DNA of 52,189 nucleotides, taken from assembly GCA_018814885.1 (NCBI GenBank), contig JAHIYU010000152.1, forward strand, positions 1 to 52,189, given 5' to 3'. The notes under the pieces are model-generated. The model was not told where the DNA came from, searched no databases, and was given only the letters and a program-made list of their open reading frames with translations. Shown here in pieces: positions 18,566-27,167 of the stretch (the first letter of the stretch is position 1; each line of letters begins with the position of its first letter). The DNA is from a bacterium (GTDB taxonomy: Bacteria > Krumholzibacteriota > Krumholzibacteriia > LZORAL124-64-63). The position numbers and the translations under genes were made by a program.

Positions 18566-19960
18566 TCAATGGCCCGGTATCACCTTCAGCACATCGACGA
18601 CGATCACGAAGGTCATGAACAGCAGCAGCATGATCAGGCCCACCTGGGTGGCGATGGCCTGCACGCGTTCGTGCACCTGGCGACGGAAGACCATCTCGAG
18701 CAGGATGAAGACCGCGTGGCCCCCGTCGAGCACGGGGATGGGCAGCAGATTCAGCAGGAAGAGATTCACCGAGAAGAAGGCTATGAACTGCATCAGGTGG
18801 CCGAAGCTCCAGCGCAACATCTCCCCGGCCACCTGGCCGATGCGGATGGGGCCGCCCACGGCATCCAGGCCCAGGCGCCCCAGGAAGAAGTTGCCGAGCA
18901 CGTTGACGGTCGACAGGATGGTGCCCGTGGTCGCCCGGTAGCCGATGCGCAGCCCCTCGGCAAAGCTCACGGAACGCGACCGGTAGAGCCTGTCGAAGAA
19001 GATGCGGCCGATGGTCGAATCGGGCAGGATCTCGGCCGGTTCCGGCACGACCGACGCCTCCTGTATCCGCCCGTCGCGCTCCCAGCGCACCTCGACCGTC
19101 TCGCCGGCCTTGCCGTTGATCACCCTGGCGATGGCGCCGAAGGAATGGACTTCCTGCCCGTCCAGCGCGAGGATGCGGTCGCCGCTGCGCAAGCCGATCC
19201 GCTCGGCCGGCCCGCCCTTCTGCACGAGCCCGACGATGTTGTCCATGGGTTCGAGGCCGAGGTACCAGCCGTTCTCCTCGCGGCGGGGCGTGAGGCTGAG
19301 TTCCAGGACGCGGCCCGCGCGCTCGACCGTGAACGGGACGCTGCGGGGATCGGGAGCGTCCGGCGTCCCGACAGCGGTCAGGCCCAGGGTCACGTCGCTC
19401 CAGATCTCGACGTCCCGGCCCGCGACGGTGAGGATCCTGTCGCCGAGCTGCAGGCCGGCGGCGGCGGCGGGAGACCCCTCCTCCACGCCGCCGATCGTGG
19501 TGACCGGTATGACCAGCATGCCGGAGGTCCAGACTATGGACGTGTAGATCAGGAAGGCCAGCAGCAGGTTGGCCACGGGACCGGCCATCACGACGGCCAG
19601 ACGTTGCCAGGCCGGACGGCTGCGGAAATGCCTTTCGGGCGGGATGGGATCGTCGCGCAGGGCGGCGGCCCGGTCGCCCTCGGCGGTGCCGATGGGGTAC
19701 TGGTGGCCCTCGCCCGTGCCCGTGTCCTGTATCTCCTCGAGCACCCCCTCGCCGGCCATCTTCACGTAGCCGCCGAAGGGGACCACCGACAGGGCGTATT
19801 CGGTCTCGCCGTAACGCTTGTGCAGGATCTTGGGTCCGAAGCCGATGGAGAAGGTCTTGACGTAGATGCCGGTCCACTTGCAGACGGAGAAATGTCCCAG
19901 CTCGTGGATGATGATCACGATGCCCAGGGTCAGCACGAAGGCGACGACAGTCGATATCAC
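18566..19960 (-). CDS. rseP: RseP-type site-2 intramembrane metalloprotease
   Basis: A 464-residue integral membrane protease with HELGHF at residues 19-24 in the first helix, two PDZ domains in the central region (GSPAAAAGLQLGDRIL and GPAERIGLRSGDRIL) and the third-ligand motif NLLPIPVLDGGH in the C-terminal helices. Two PDZ domains match proteobacterial RseP rather than Gram-positive RasP. It cleaves anti-sigma factors or remnant signal peptides within the membrane. GTG start at 19960 with GGAG seven bases upstream. Last gene of the cluster, after dxr. Confidence 0.93.
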   Translation of the reverse strand: MISTVVAFVLTLGIVIIIHELGHFSVCKWTGIYVKTFSIGFGPKILHKRYGETEYALSVVPFGGYVKMAGEGVLEEIQDTGTGEGHQYPIGTAEGDRAAALRDDPIPPERHFRSRPAWQRLAVVMAGPVANLLLAFLIYTSIVWTSGMLVIPVTTIGGVEEGSPAAAAGLQLGDRILTVAGRDVEIWSDVTLGLTAVGTPDAPDPRSVPFTVERAGRVLELSLTPRREENGWYLGLEPMDNIVGLVQKGGPAERIGLRSGDRILALDGQEVHSFGAIARVINGKAGETVEVRWERDGRIQEASVVPEPAEILPDSTIGRIFFDRLYRSRSVSFAEGLRIGYRATTGTILSTVNVLGNFFLGRLGLDAVGGPIRIGQVAGEMLRWSFGHLMQFIAFFSVNLFLLNLLPIPVLDGGHAVFILLEMVFRRQVHERVQAIATQVGLIMLLLFMTFVIVVDVLKVIPGH

Positions 19961-19990
19961 GTTTCTGCTCCGTCTGGATGAGGCCTGGTG

Positions 19991-21241
19991 TCAATCGCCG
20001 AAGAGATCGGCGATCAGCCGGACCGCCACGCGCCGGGCCGCCCGGTCCGCGGCGAGCACGCTCTCGAGATCGGCGACGGGACCCGCCGGCAAGGCTGCCA
20101 GGGCGCCCTCGATCACGCTGGCAATATCGGCATAGGCGAGCCGATCGTCCAGCAGGGCCGCCACGGCTTCCTCATTGGCGGCGTTGAGCGTGATGGTCGC
20201 GCTGCCCCCCGCTTCCCCCGCCTCGCGTGCCAGTCCGAGACACGGGAAGCGCGCCAGGTCCGGGGTGGCGAAATCCAAGCGCCCCAGTCCCGCCAGGTCG
20301 ATGCGAGCGGTCTCGAGATCGAGGTGCCGCTCGCCGGCCAGGGCGTAGAGCAGGGGCACGCGCATGTCCGGCGCACCCAGCTGGGCCATGACCGCCCCAT
20401 CCCGGAAGACCGCAAGCGAATGGACGATGGAACCGGGATGAACCAAGACATCGAGACGCGGATAAGGCAGACCGAAGAGCACGTGCGCCTCGATGACCTC
20501 CAGCCCCTTGTTCATCAGGGTGGCCGAATCCACCGTGATCTTGGGACCCATGGCCCAGGTCGGATGATTCAGGACCTGGTCGCGCGTCACGCGCGCCATG
20601 TCGTCGAGGGACATGTCGCGGAACGGGCCGCCCGAGGCGGTGAGGATCAGTTTCTCGATCTCCGCGGCCTCGCGGCCGACCAGGCACTGGGCCAGGGCCG
20701 AATGCTCCGAGTCGACCGGGACGATCTCCGCCCCGCCCGCCTCCGCGGCCTCGCGAACCAGCGGCCCGCCGACCACCAGGGATTCCTTGTTGGCCAGGGC
20801 GATGCGACGGCCCGCGCGCGCCGCCGCCAGGGTCGGTTCGAGCCCCACCGCGCCCACCAGGCCGTTCACCACGCAATGCGCGTCGGGCAACGTGGCGAGG
20901 ACCTGCAACCCCTCCCCGCCGGGCGGCGCCAAGCGTCGGCCCAGAAGCGGATCGTCGCCGGCCAGACGGTGGGCCGCCTCGCCGGCGACCGCCACGACCG
21001 GTGCGGACGCAGCGCCCGCACGCTCCAGCCTCTCCACCAGGCGGCCCAGTTCCGCCACGCGTCCGCCGGCCGACAGACCGAGCACCCGGAACCTGTCGGG
21101 GTGACGTTCCACCAGTTCGACGACCTGGGTGCCGATGGAACCGGTGGCGCCGAGCAGCACGAGACCCACGGGTTCGGGCAATCGCCGCGGCACGCCTCCC
21201 AGGCGGTACAGGGGTTCGCAGGCCTGGACTGGACTGGTCAC
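19991..21241 (-). CDS. dxr: Dxr, 1-deoxy-D-xylulose 5-phosphate reductoisomerase
   Basis: A 416-residue enzyme that makes 2-C-methyl-D-erythritol 4-phosphate with NADPH, the committed step of the MEP isoprenoid pathway. Seen: NADPH-binding LLGATGSIGTQ near residue 28, ANKESLV, metal-site VDSEHSA, LTASGGPFR, DSATLMNKGLE and C-terminal NAANEEAV. GTG start at 21241 sits seven bases after GGAGG, which decides the start; the frame is open further upstream across cdsA but that part is unrelated. Supplies precursors for the UppS product encoded just upstream. Confidence 0.96.
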   Translation of the reverse strand: MTSPVQACEPLYRLGGVPRRLPEPVGLVLLGATGSIGTQVVELVERHPDRFRVLGLSAGGRVAELGRLVERLERAGAASAPVVAVAGEAAHRLAGDDPLLGRRLAPPGGEGLQVLATLPDAHCVVNGLVGAVGLEPTLAAARAGRRIALANKESLVVGGPLVREAAEAGGAEIVPVDSEHSALAQCLVGREAAEIEKLILTASGGPFRDMSLDDMARVTRDQVLNHPTWAMGPKITVDSATLMNKGLEVIEAHVLFGLPYPRLDVLVHPGSIVHSLAVFRDGAVMAQLGAPDMRVPLLYALAGERHLDLETARIDLAGLGRLDFATPDLARFPCLGLAREAGEAGGSATITLNAANEEAVAALLDDRLAYADIASVIEGALAALPAGPVADLESVLAADRAARRVAVRLIADLFGD

Positions 21242-21258
21242 AGACGATCCTCCGGGGA

Positions 21259-22152
21259 CTATCCTCGGTACTCGGTCAGACGAACGATCACGAAGTAGAC
21301 GAAGGGAGCGGTGAAAAGCACAGAATCCATGCGGTCGAGCACGCCGCCGTGACCGGGCAGAAGCCCCGCCGTGTCCTTGATGCCCGCATCCCTCTTCAGC
21401 AGCGACTCCACGAGATCCCCGGCCTGGGCCAGCACCGACCCGGCCAGGCCGATGAGCGCCCCCTGCGCCAGGGAGATGAACGGCGCGAAGGTCGCTGAAG
21501 CCGTGACGCCCGCCGCGACGGCTCCCAGCACGCCTCCGAGGGCGCCCTCCAGGGATTTCCGGGGACTGACCCGCTCGAGCAGCGGGCGGGAACCCACGGC
21601 GACCCCCACCAGGTAGGCGAAGGTGTCGCATGCCCAGGTGATCGCGGCCATGAGCCCCAGGGCCCGCAAGCCCAGGTCGTAACCCGCTCCCGGGGGTGAC
21701 GGCAATTCGCGCAGCTGCACGATGAAACTGCCCAGCCACCCCACATACAAAGCTCCGAGTATCGTATTCCCCGTTATTACAATAGGATGGCGAATTTCCC
21801 TACGAAACAACTCGACGATCATGACGAGCACGATCGCCACCGCCAGGACCAGCGGCAGATGGGAGCCGCTGCTCGCGCCGGCCCAGGCACACGCCAGGCC
21901 GACGGCCAGGCTCAACGGCTTGCAGGGTCCGTAGCCCTTCGCGGCGGTCATCGCGGTGAATTCGCGCAAACCCTGCAGGATCAGCACGCCGATCAGCATG
22001 CGGAAGACGAGGCCGCCCCGGAGCGCCGCCAGGACCAGCAGGGGGACGCCGACGAGAATCACCAGCACGCGCGGCACGATGTTGGCGCGCACGAAGCGCC
22101 GCCACGGCGTCTCTCGATCCGCTTGTCCGGGATCCTGTCGCAGGGAGTTCAC
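21259..22152 (-). CDS. cdsA: CdsA, phosphatidate cytidylyltransferase
   Basis: A 297-residue polytopic membrane enzyme that makes CDP-diacylglycerol from phosphatidic acid and CTP. About seven or eight hydrophobic segments are visible. The C-terminal CDP-diglyceride synthase signature is present (KRDAGIKDTAGLLPGHGG then LDRMDS), with conserved Lys, Asp and HGG. The GTG start overlaps the uppS stop by four bases (GTGA), so the pair is translationally coupled. Confidence 0.94.
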   Translation of the reverse strand: MNSLRQDPGQADRETPWRRFVRANIVPRVLVILVGVPLLVLAALRGGLVFRMLIGVLILQGLREFTAMTAAKGYGPCKPLSLAVGLACAWAGASSGSHLPLVLAVAIVLVMIVELFRREIRHPIVITGNTILGALYVGWLGSFIVQLRELPSPPGAGYDLGLRALGLMAAITWACDTFAYLVGVAVGSRPLLERVSPRKSLEGALGGVLGAVAAGVTASATFAPFISLAQGALIGLAGSVLAQAGDLVESLLKRDAGIKDTAGLLPGHGGVLDRMDSVLFTAPFVYFVIVRLTEYRG

Positions 22153-23003
22153 GACCTGACCTTCAACATCTTCTTCCAGCGGGCGGGATCGAAGATGGAG
22201 CGACCGCCACCTTCCCCCTCGCCGCCGCCCTCGCCGTTCACGTCTCCGAAGCGCCGCTCCCGGCCCTGGAAATCCGCGATCGCCTCGAGCAGATCCTTTT
22301 CGCCGAAGTCAGGCCAGTAAACGGGAGTGAAGTAGATCTCGGAATAAGCCGTCTGCCAGATGAGAAAATTGCTGAGCCGGTACTCGCCGCTGGTGCGGAT
22401 TACAAGGTCCGGGTCGGGAATGTCCGGGGCGTATAGTCCGCTGCGGAACACGTCTTCGTCGATGGCGGCGGGGTCCAGCTCCCCCGCGGCGACGCGGCGG
22501 GCCAGGATCGCGCAGGCCCGCAGGATCTCGGTGCGCCCGCCATAGGCCAGCGCCAGGTTCAGGGTCAGGCCGGTGTTGCCGGACAGGGCGACGATCGTGC
22601 TTGCCAGGGCTTCGCGCGCGCGTTCCGGGATGATGTCCAACTCGCCGCTGGCGACCAGGCGAACGTTCTTGCGGGCCAGCTCATCGCGCTCGGCCGCGAG
22701 GGCTTCCTCGAGAAAGCCCCAGAGGGCGCCGACCTCGGCCTGGGGACGCTTCCAGTTTTCCTGCGAGAACGTGTAGAGTGTGAGATAATCGACGCCGAGG
22801 CGTCCGCAGGCTTCGAGGGTCTGGCGCACCGCATGGCGGCCCGCGCGATGCCCGGCGATGCGGGGCAAGCGCCGACGCCTGGCCCAGCGGCCGTTGCCGT
22901 CCATGATCACGGCCACGTGACGAGGAACGCCGCCGCGGCGTTTCACCTCATCCCGCAGTCCGTCCAGCGGGGCGGCGTCGGTATTGTCCGTTCCGGAGGA
23001 CAT
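22149..23003 (-). CDS. uppS: UppS, undecaprenyl diphosphate synthase family isoprenyl transferase
   Basis: A 284-residue cis-prenyltransferase that elongates farnesyl diphosphate to the C55 carrier for cell-wall and surface glycans. Seen: HVAVIMDGNGRWA near residue 30 with the catalytic Asp, GHRAG, TLYTFSQENWKRP, and DLVIRTSGEYRLSNF with the substrate-binding Arg residues. The C-terminus carries an unusual Gly/Glu-rich tract (GEGGGEGEGGG) and a basic tail beyond the normal fold. ATG at 23003 with GGAG upstream. Confidence 0.95.
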   Translation of the reverse strand: MSSGTDNTDAAPLDGLRDEVKRRGGVPRHVAVIMDGNGRWARRRRLPRIAGHRAGRHAVRQTLEACGRLGVDYLTLYTFSQENWKRPQAEVGALWGFLEEALAAERDELARKNVRLVASGELDIIPERAREALASTIVALSGNTGLTLNLALAYGGRTEILRACAILARRVAAGELDPAAIDEDVFRSGLYAPDIPDPDLVIRTSGEYRLSNFLIWQTAYSEIYFTPVYWPDFGEKDLLEAIADFQGRERRFGDVNGEGGGEGEGGGRSIFDPARWKKMLKVRS

Positions 23004-23004
23004 C

Positions 23005-23553
23005 CTAGATCTCCATGATCTCCGCTTCCTTGCGCTTGATGATCGTATCGATCTCGTCGCAGAAGCGGTCGGTCAGTTTCTGGATCTCGTCGCGCGAGTC
23101 ATGCTGCTCGTCCTCGGTGAGATCGTCGTCCTTCTTGATCTGATCGTTCACCTGCTGGCGGGCCTTGCGGACGGCTATCTTGCCCTGCTCGCCGTACTCG
23201 CGGACGGTCTTGCTGAGGTCGCGGCGCCGATCCTCGGTCAGCTCGGGGATGGGCACGCGGATCAGCACGCCGTCACTGTTGGGGTTGAGACCCAGATCGG
23301 CGGCGCGGATCGACTTCTCGATGTCCCTGAGCACGCTGCGGTCGAAAGGCGCGATGGTCAGCAGTCGGGGCTCTGGCGCGCCCACGTTGGCCAGTTGCTT
23401 CAGTGGTGTCATCGTGCCGTAGTATTCGACGCGAACCGAGTCCAGCAGGGCGGGAGACGCCTTGCCCGTGCGTATGGTCGTCAGCCGGAGAGCAAGCTTC
23501 TCGACGGCTTCGGCCATTTCCAGCTCGGCTTCCTGGGTGTGATCGTTCGTCAT
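23005..23553 (-). CDS. frr: Frr, ribosome recycling factor
   Basis: A 182-residue protein of standard length (about 185). With EF-G it splits the post-termination ribosome. Seen: LTTIRTGKASPALLDSVRVEYYG, the P-L-K-Q-L-A-N-V segment, and the C-terminal three-helix region ending IDTIIKRKEAEIMEI. The ATG overlaps the pyrH stop by four bases, the usual pyrH-frr coupling. Confidence 0.97.
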   Translation of the reverse strand: MTNDHTQEAELEMAEAVEKLALRLTTIRTGKASPALLDSVRVEYYGTMTPLKQLANVGAPEPRLLTIAPFDRSVLRDIEKSIRAADLGLNPNSDGVLIRVPIPELTEDRRRDLSKTVREYGEQGKIAVRKARQQVNDQIKKDDDLTEDEQHDSRDEIQKLTDRFCDEIDTIIKRKEAEIMEI

Positions 23554-24272
23554 GGCTTCGGCTCCTTGGCTACCCGGGTGCCGGCTATTTCACCGTTCAA
23601 CAGGCGCATGATGTTGCGGGGATCGGAGATATCGAAGACCTCTATGGGAACGCCATTCTCCTTGCAGAGGGTGATGGCGGTCAGGTCCATCACGCCCAGT
23701 CGCCGGTCGAGGACCTCGTCGTAGGTGAGAAAATCGAACCGCACGGCGTCCGTGTGCTGCAGCGGATCCTTGTCGTAGACGCCGTCTACCTGGGTCCCCT
23801 TGAGCAGCACGTCGGCCTCGATCTCCACGGCGCGCAGGGCGGCGGCGGTGTCGGTGGTGAAGAAGGGATTGCCGGTGCCGCCGCCGAAGATCAGCACGGT
23901 GCCGGACTTGAACAGCGGCAGGGCCAGGTCGAGGGAGAAAGAGCGCGACAGCGGGGGGACCTCGCGCGGCGACAGGATGACCGAGCGGGCGCCTTCCGCG
24001 CGCAGGTAATCGCGGAGCACGGTGGCGTTCATCAAAGTGGCCAGCATGCCCACGTGGTCTGCCGTGACGCGGTTGAGCACGTCCAGGTTGGCGGAACGGG
24101 CGCGGAAGAGATTGCCGCCGCCGACCACGATCCCGATCTCGATACCCTCGCCCGCGATCCGGCTGATGTGCTGCGCCAGGCCGCTCAGGCGCTGGTGATC
24201 GAAAGGGCCCTCGTCGGAGCCGAGGCTCTCGCCGCTGAGCTTGAGCAGGATACGTGAATAGCGCGTGGCCAC
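23550..24272 (-). CDS. pyrH: PyrH, UMP kinase
   Basis: A 240-residue bacterial UMP kinase that makes UDP from UMP and ATP. Seen: RILLKLSGESLG at the N-terminus, GIVVGGGNLFR, and VLIFGGGTGNPFFTTDTAAALRA in parts for nucleotide binding. The GTG at 24272 has AAGGGAG five bases upstream and gives the usual length; an ATG at 24293 would add seven residues and falls very near the tsf terminator. Expression must come from readthrough or a promoter within the tsf end. Confidence 0.95.
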   Translation of the reverse strand: MATRYSRILLKLSGESLGSDEGPFDHQRLSGLAQHISRIAGEGIEIGIVVGGGNLFRARSANLDVLNRVTADHVGMLATLMNATVLRDYLRAEGARSVILSPREVPPLSRSFSLDLALPLFKSGTVLIFGGGTGNPFFTTDTAAALRAVEIEADVLLKGTQVDGVYDKDPLQHTDAVRFDFLTYDEVLDRRLGVMDLTAITLCKENGVPIEVFDISDPRNIMRLLNGEIAGTRVAKEPKP

Positions 24273-24305
24273 GCCGGCTCCCTTCACGGGCATTGCAAAC
24301 CTGAC

Positions 24306-24340
24306 AAAAAAAGGGCCCGGACCCCAGCGGCCCGGGCCCC
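24306..24340 (-). terminator. Intrinsic terminator after tsf
   Basis: On the minus strand an 8-bp perfect G+C stem (24332-24339 with 24313-24320, 11-base loop) is followed directly by seven T residues (24306-24312). It lies ten bases after the tsf stop and just before pyrH, so it separates rpsB-tsf from pyrH onward or acts as a partial terminator. Confidence 0.88.
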
Positions 24341-24350
24341 TTGCAAATCG

Positions 24351-24944
24351 TTATCCGCCGATCTCGAAACGGACGAATCGCTTGATCTCCATGTTCTCAC
24401 CGAGAGACCCGATCTTCGACTTGACGAGATCCATTATCGTCATGTCCGGATCCTTCACGAACTTCTGTTCCAGCAGACAGACCTCAGCGTAGAACTTGTC
24501 TATCTTACCCTGAACGATCTTGTCAATGATATTGTCGGGCTTGCCCTCTTCCCTCATCTGGGCGCGGTAGATCTCGGTCTCCTTCTCCACGACGGCGGCG
24601 TCGATCGACGCGCGGTCGAGGCCCTGCGGCCCGGTCGCCGCGATGTGCATGGCGACGTCGTGCACGAAGGCCTTGAACTCGTCGGTGCGTGCCACGAAGT
24701 CCGTCTCGCAGTTGATCTCGACCAGGACGCCGATCTGTCCGCCGGGATGGATGTAGGATTCCACGAGACCGTTGGCGGTGGTGCGGCCGGACTTGCCGGC
24801 GGCCTTGGCGATGCCCTTCTTGCGGAGATGGTCCGTGGCCTGCTCTATATCGCCCTCGCATTCGATCAGGGCCTTCTTGCAGTCCATCATGCCCGCGTTG
24901 GTCTGCTTGCGCAGATCCGCGACCATCTTGGCGGTGATATCCAT
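24351..24944 (-). CDS. tsf: Tsf, elongation factor Ts
   Basis: A 197-residue EF-Ts, the nucleotide exchange factor for EF-Tu. It is the short form (as in Thermus), lacking the duplicated core of the E. coli protein. Seen: VADLRKQTNAGMMDCKKAL, the UBA-like N-terminus, and the EF-Tu-contacting IGVLVEINCETDFVAR. GGGAGG lies upstream of the ATG. Follows rpsB as in most bacteria. Confidence 0.97.
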   Translation of the reverse strand: MDITAKMVADLRKQTNAGMMDCKKALIECEGDIEQATDHLRKKGIAKAAGKSGRTTANGLVESYIHPGGQIGVLVEINCETDFVARTDEFKAFVHDVAMHIAATGPQGLDRASIDAAVVEKETEIYRAQMREEGKPDNIIDKIVQGKIDKFYAEVCLLEQKFVKDPDMTIMDLVKSKIGSLGENMEIKRFVRFEIGG

Positions 24945-25014
24945 GTTCGCCTCCCGTACCAGCCGGCGATCCGGCGACGTCAGGTGTTTGGGGGAAAGTC
25001 GACCTTCGGGCCGG

Positions 25015-25036
25015 CCCGTCCGTCGGGGCGGACGGG
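25015..25036 (-). other. Hairpin in the rpsB-tsf gap
   Basis: A perfect 8-bp stem (CCCGTCCG with CGGACGGG, 6-base loop) lies 12 bases after the rpsB stop. No T-run follows, so it could be a processing or stability element, not a clear terminator. Confidence 0.4.
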
Positions 25037-25047
25037 TCGCTGTCGGC

Positions 25048-25851
25048 TCACTGGCCGATGGCCTCTTCGCTCTTGCCGCTGTCCACGTCGTCGAGTGTCA
25101 CCTTGGTGGGTTTGGCCACCTCGGGAGCGTCCGGCTGCACCTCGACCGCGACCTCCTCGCCCTCGGTGCGGGCGGAGCGGCCTTCGGCAATCGCATCGGC
25201 GACGACCCGAGCGTAGAGCGATATGGCGCGGATCGCGTCGTCGTTACCGGGAATCGGAAAATGCACGATGTCGGGATCGCTGTTGGTGTCCACGATGCCG
25301 ATCACGGGTATGCCCAGCTTGTTGGCCTCGCGGACCGCGGTTTCCTCCTCGACCGTATCGATCACGAAGACCGCGGACGGCAATCCCTTCATGGTACGGA
25401 TGCCGCCGAGGTTCTTGTTGAGCTTCTCGAAGCTGCGGTTGATCTCGAGCTGTTCCTTCTTGGAGAACTGTTCGATCTTGCCCGTGTTGCGCAGGCTCTC
25501 GATCTCGTCGAGCTTGGCCACGCGCTTGCTGATGGTCTGCCAGTTGGTGAGCATGCCGCCTAGCCAGCGCTCGGTCACGTAGGGCATGCCGCACCGCTCG
25601 GCCATGTCGCGCACGGCGACCTTGGCCTGCTTCTTGGTGCCCACGAAGAGCACGGTGCCGCCCTTGCTGGCGACTTTCTGCAGGAAATTGCTGGCGTTCC
25701 TGATTGCCCGGAGCGTCTTCTGCAGGTCGATGATATAGATGCCGTTGCGGGCGATGAAGATGTAGGGACGCATCTTCGGGTTCCACTTGCGCGTCTGATG
25801 ACCGAAGTGGACACCGGCTTCGAGCAGATCCCTCAAGCCGATTTCTGCCAT
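25048..25851 (-). CDS. rpsB: RpsB, 30S ribosomal protein S2
   Basis: A 267-residue S2. Seen: LLEAGVHFGHQTRKWNPKM, IYIIDLQKT, the FVGTKKQA segment, WLGGMLTNW and the late PVIGIVDTNSDPD. The C-terminus has an acidic extension rich in Glu, Val and Pro beyond the core. ATG at 25851 has GGAGG upstream. The 213-base gap before it holds hairpins that may regulate it. Confidence 0.97.
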   Translation of the reverse strand: MAEIGLRDLLEAGVHFGHQTRKWNPKMRPYIFIARNGIYIIDLQKTLRAIRNASNFLQKVASKGGTVLFVGTKKQAKVAVRDMAERCGMPYVTERWLGGMLTNWQTISKRVAKLDEIESLRNTGKIEQFSKKEQLEINRSFEKLNKNLGGIRTMKGLPSAVFVIDTVEEETAVREANKLGIPVIGIVDTNSDPDIVHFPIPGNDDAIRAISLYARVVADAIAEGRSARTEGEEVAVEVQPDAPEVAKPTKVTLDDVDSGKSEEAIGQ

Positions 25852-26000
25852 GGTATCCTCCAGAGTGTGGTTGGACCTCCCCGGTCTTCGACGAACGTGA
25901 CGAACGCTCCAGGAGCGCCACCGGCCCCGTTCTCCAACCGGGTGCGTGATCGGGGGTGCAGCCCCCCGTGTTGACCAGGCTTTCCTTGAAAACCGGACGC
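25852..26000 (-). promoter_or_regulatory. rpsB leader region
   Basis: The leader before rpsB contains a 6-bp CGGGGG/CCCCCG hairpin at 25951-25968. Autoregulatory S2 leaders are known in several phyla, but I could not match a specific consensus, nor find a convincing promoter. Confidence 0.3.
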
Positions 26001-26043
26001 GGTCCCGCCTCGCATCCGGCCGCGCAGCGGCCGGCACGGGACC
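26001..26043 (-). terminator. Two-tier hairpin after rpsI, possible terminator
   Basis: An inner 8-bp stem (26016-26023 with 26027-26034) lies within an outer 7-bp stem (GGTCCCG 26001-26007 with CGGGACC 26037-26043). On the minus strand it follows the rpsI stop and is trailed by a short GGTTTTC stretch, so partial termination before rpsB is plausible. Confidence 0.5.
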
Positions 26044-26064
26044 CGATCCAGCTCCAGGCAGTGC

Positions 26065-26454
26065 CTAGCGCTTCGAGAACTGGAAACGCTTGCGGGCGCC
26101 GGGCTGACCGTACTTCTTGCGTTCCACCATGCGGGCGTCGCGCGTGAGGAGTCCGGCCTTGCGCATCGCGACGCGGTACTCCTCGTCGGCGGCGACCAGG
26201 GCGCGCGCGATGCCGTGGCGCAGGGCGCCGGCCTGTCCCGTGACGCCCCCCCCCTTGACGGTGGCCCAGATGTCGAAGGCCAGGTCCTCCGCGAGGGCGT
26301 CGAGGGGCTCGTTGATGGCCTGGATGCGCGTCGCGTCGAAGTACTCCTCCGCCGGCTTGCTGTTCACCGTGATCTTGCCGTTGCCGCCGGGCGTCACCCA
26401 GACACGGGCGACGGAGGTCTTGCGGCGGCCGGTCGCATAGAATCTCTCAGACAA
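26065..26454 (-). CDS. rpsI: RpsI, 30S ribosomal protein S9
   Basis: A 129-residue S9 of standard length. Seen: [13 protein letters not shown] at the start, [19 protein letters not shown] in parts, [14 protein letters not shown] and the canonical C-terminal FQFSKR that reaches the P-site tRNA. The start is TTG at 26454: it follows GGAGGAGGT by a good spacing and gives (M)SERFYATG as in other S9 proteins; an upstream ATG at 26529 would overlap rplM and add unrelated sequence. Confidence 0.96.
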   Translation of the reverse strand: MSERFYATGRRKTSVARVWVTPGGNGKITVNSKPAEEYFDATRIQAINEPLDALAEDLAFDIWATVKGGGVTGQAGALRHGIARALVAADEEYRVAMRKAGLLTRDARMVERKKYGQPGARKRFQFSKR

Positions 26455-26500
26455 ACTCTCTACCTCCTCCCGCCGGGGGCCGGCGGGACCGGATGTGCGT

Positions 26501-26941
26501 TCAGGACACCTCGGGCAATTCGTAGACACGCGGCTGCTGCGCCTCGTGCGGGTGCTCGGCTCCTTGATAGACGCGCAGGTGCTTGAGCTGCTGGCGCGCC
26601 AGTCGGTTCTTGGGCAGCATGCCGCGCACCGCGTTGGTCACCACGAAGTCGGGGTGCTTTTCCATCATCTTCTTGATCGGGATATCCTTGAGACCGCCGA
26701 CGAAGCCGCTGAAACGATGATAGGACTTCTGATCCGCTTTCTGTCCTGTCAGCTGGACCTTCTCGGCGTTGATGATGATCACGCTGTCGCCCATATCCAG
26801 GTGCGGCGTGAACGTGGGCTTGTGCTTGCCGCGCAGCAGGATCGCGATCTGCGTGGCCAGACGGCCGAGGGAAACGCCCGCGGCATCGATCACGAGCCAC
26901 TCCTTGGCGATCTCCGCCTTCTTCATGCTGTAGGTCTTCAA
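26501..26941 (-). CDS. rplM: RplM, 50S ribosomal protein L13
   Basis: A 146-residue L13 of normal length, an early-assembly 50S protein. Seen: [28 protein letters not shown], the [16 protein letters not shown] segment and [22 protein letters not shown] start at 26941 with GGAGG seven bases upstream gives the conserved MKTYS N-terminus. First gene of rplM-rpsI, with its own promoter. Confidence 0.96.
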   Translation of the reverse strand: MKTYSMKKAEIAKEWLVIDAAGVSLGRLATQIAILLRGKHKPTFTPHLDMGDSVIIINAEKVQLTGQKADQKSYHRFSGFVGGLKDIPIKKMMEKHPDFVVTNAVRGMLPKNRLARQQLKHLRVYQGAEHPHEAQQPRVYELPEVS

Positions 26942-27138
26942 GACACTGCCTCCAAGCTTGCCGGCTTCGCCCGGGTCGAGCGACGGGATACGGTCTGCCG
27001 CATACACCGGCGAACCGTCTCTTCACATGGCGCGGGAAAACGACTCCGGGCCGTTGTGCGACCGCCCGGCTTCCCCGGGATATACGCAGAAAACGCACGG
27101 ATACGACTATTTGCAGTATCCGCAAGCGTAAGGGAGGA

Positions 27139-27167
27139 AATCTAGCAAATGGAGCGTCAGATGTCAA
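27139..27167 (-). promoter_or_regulatory. Promoter of rplM-rpsI
   Basis: TTGACA (27162-27167), 17-bp spacer, then TAGATT (27139-27144) on the minus strand. The -35 overlaps the TGA stop of mtnA (27164-27166). This is a housekeeping sigma-type promoter with a leader of about 190 bases before rplM. Confidence 0.75.
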
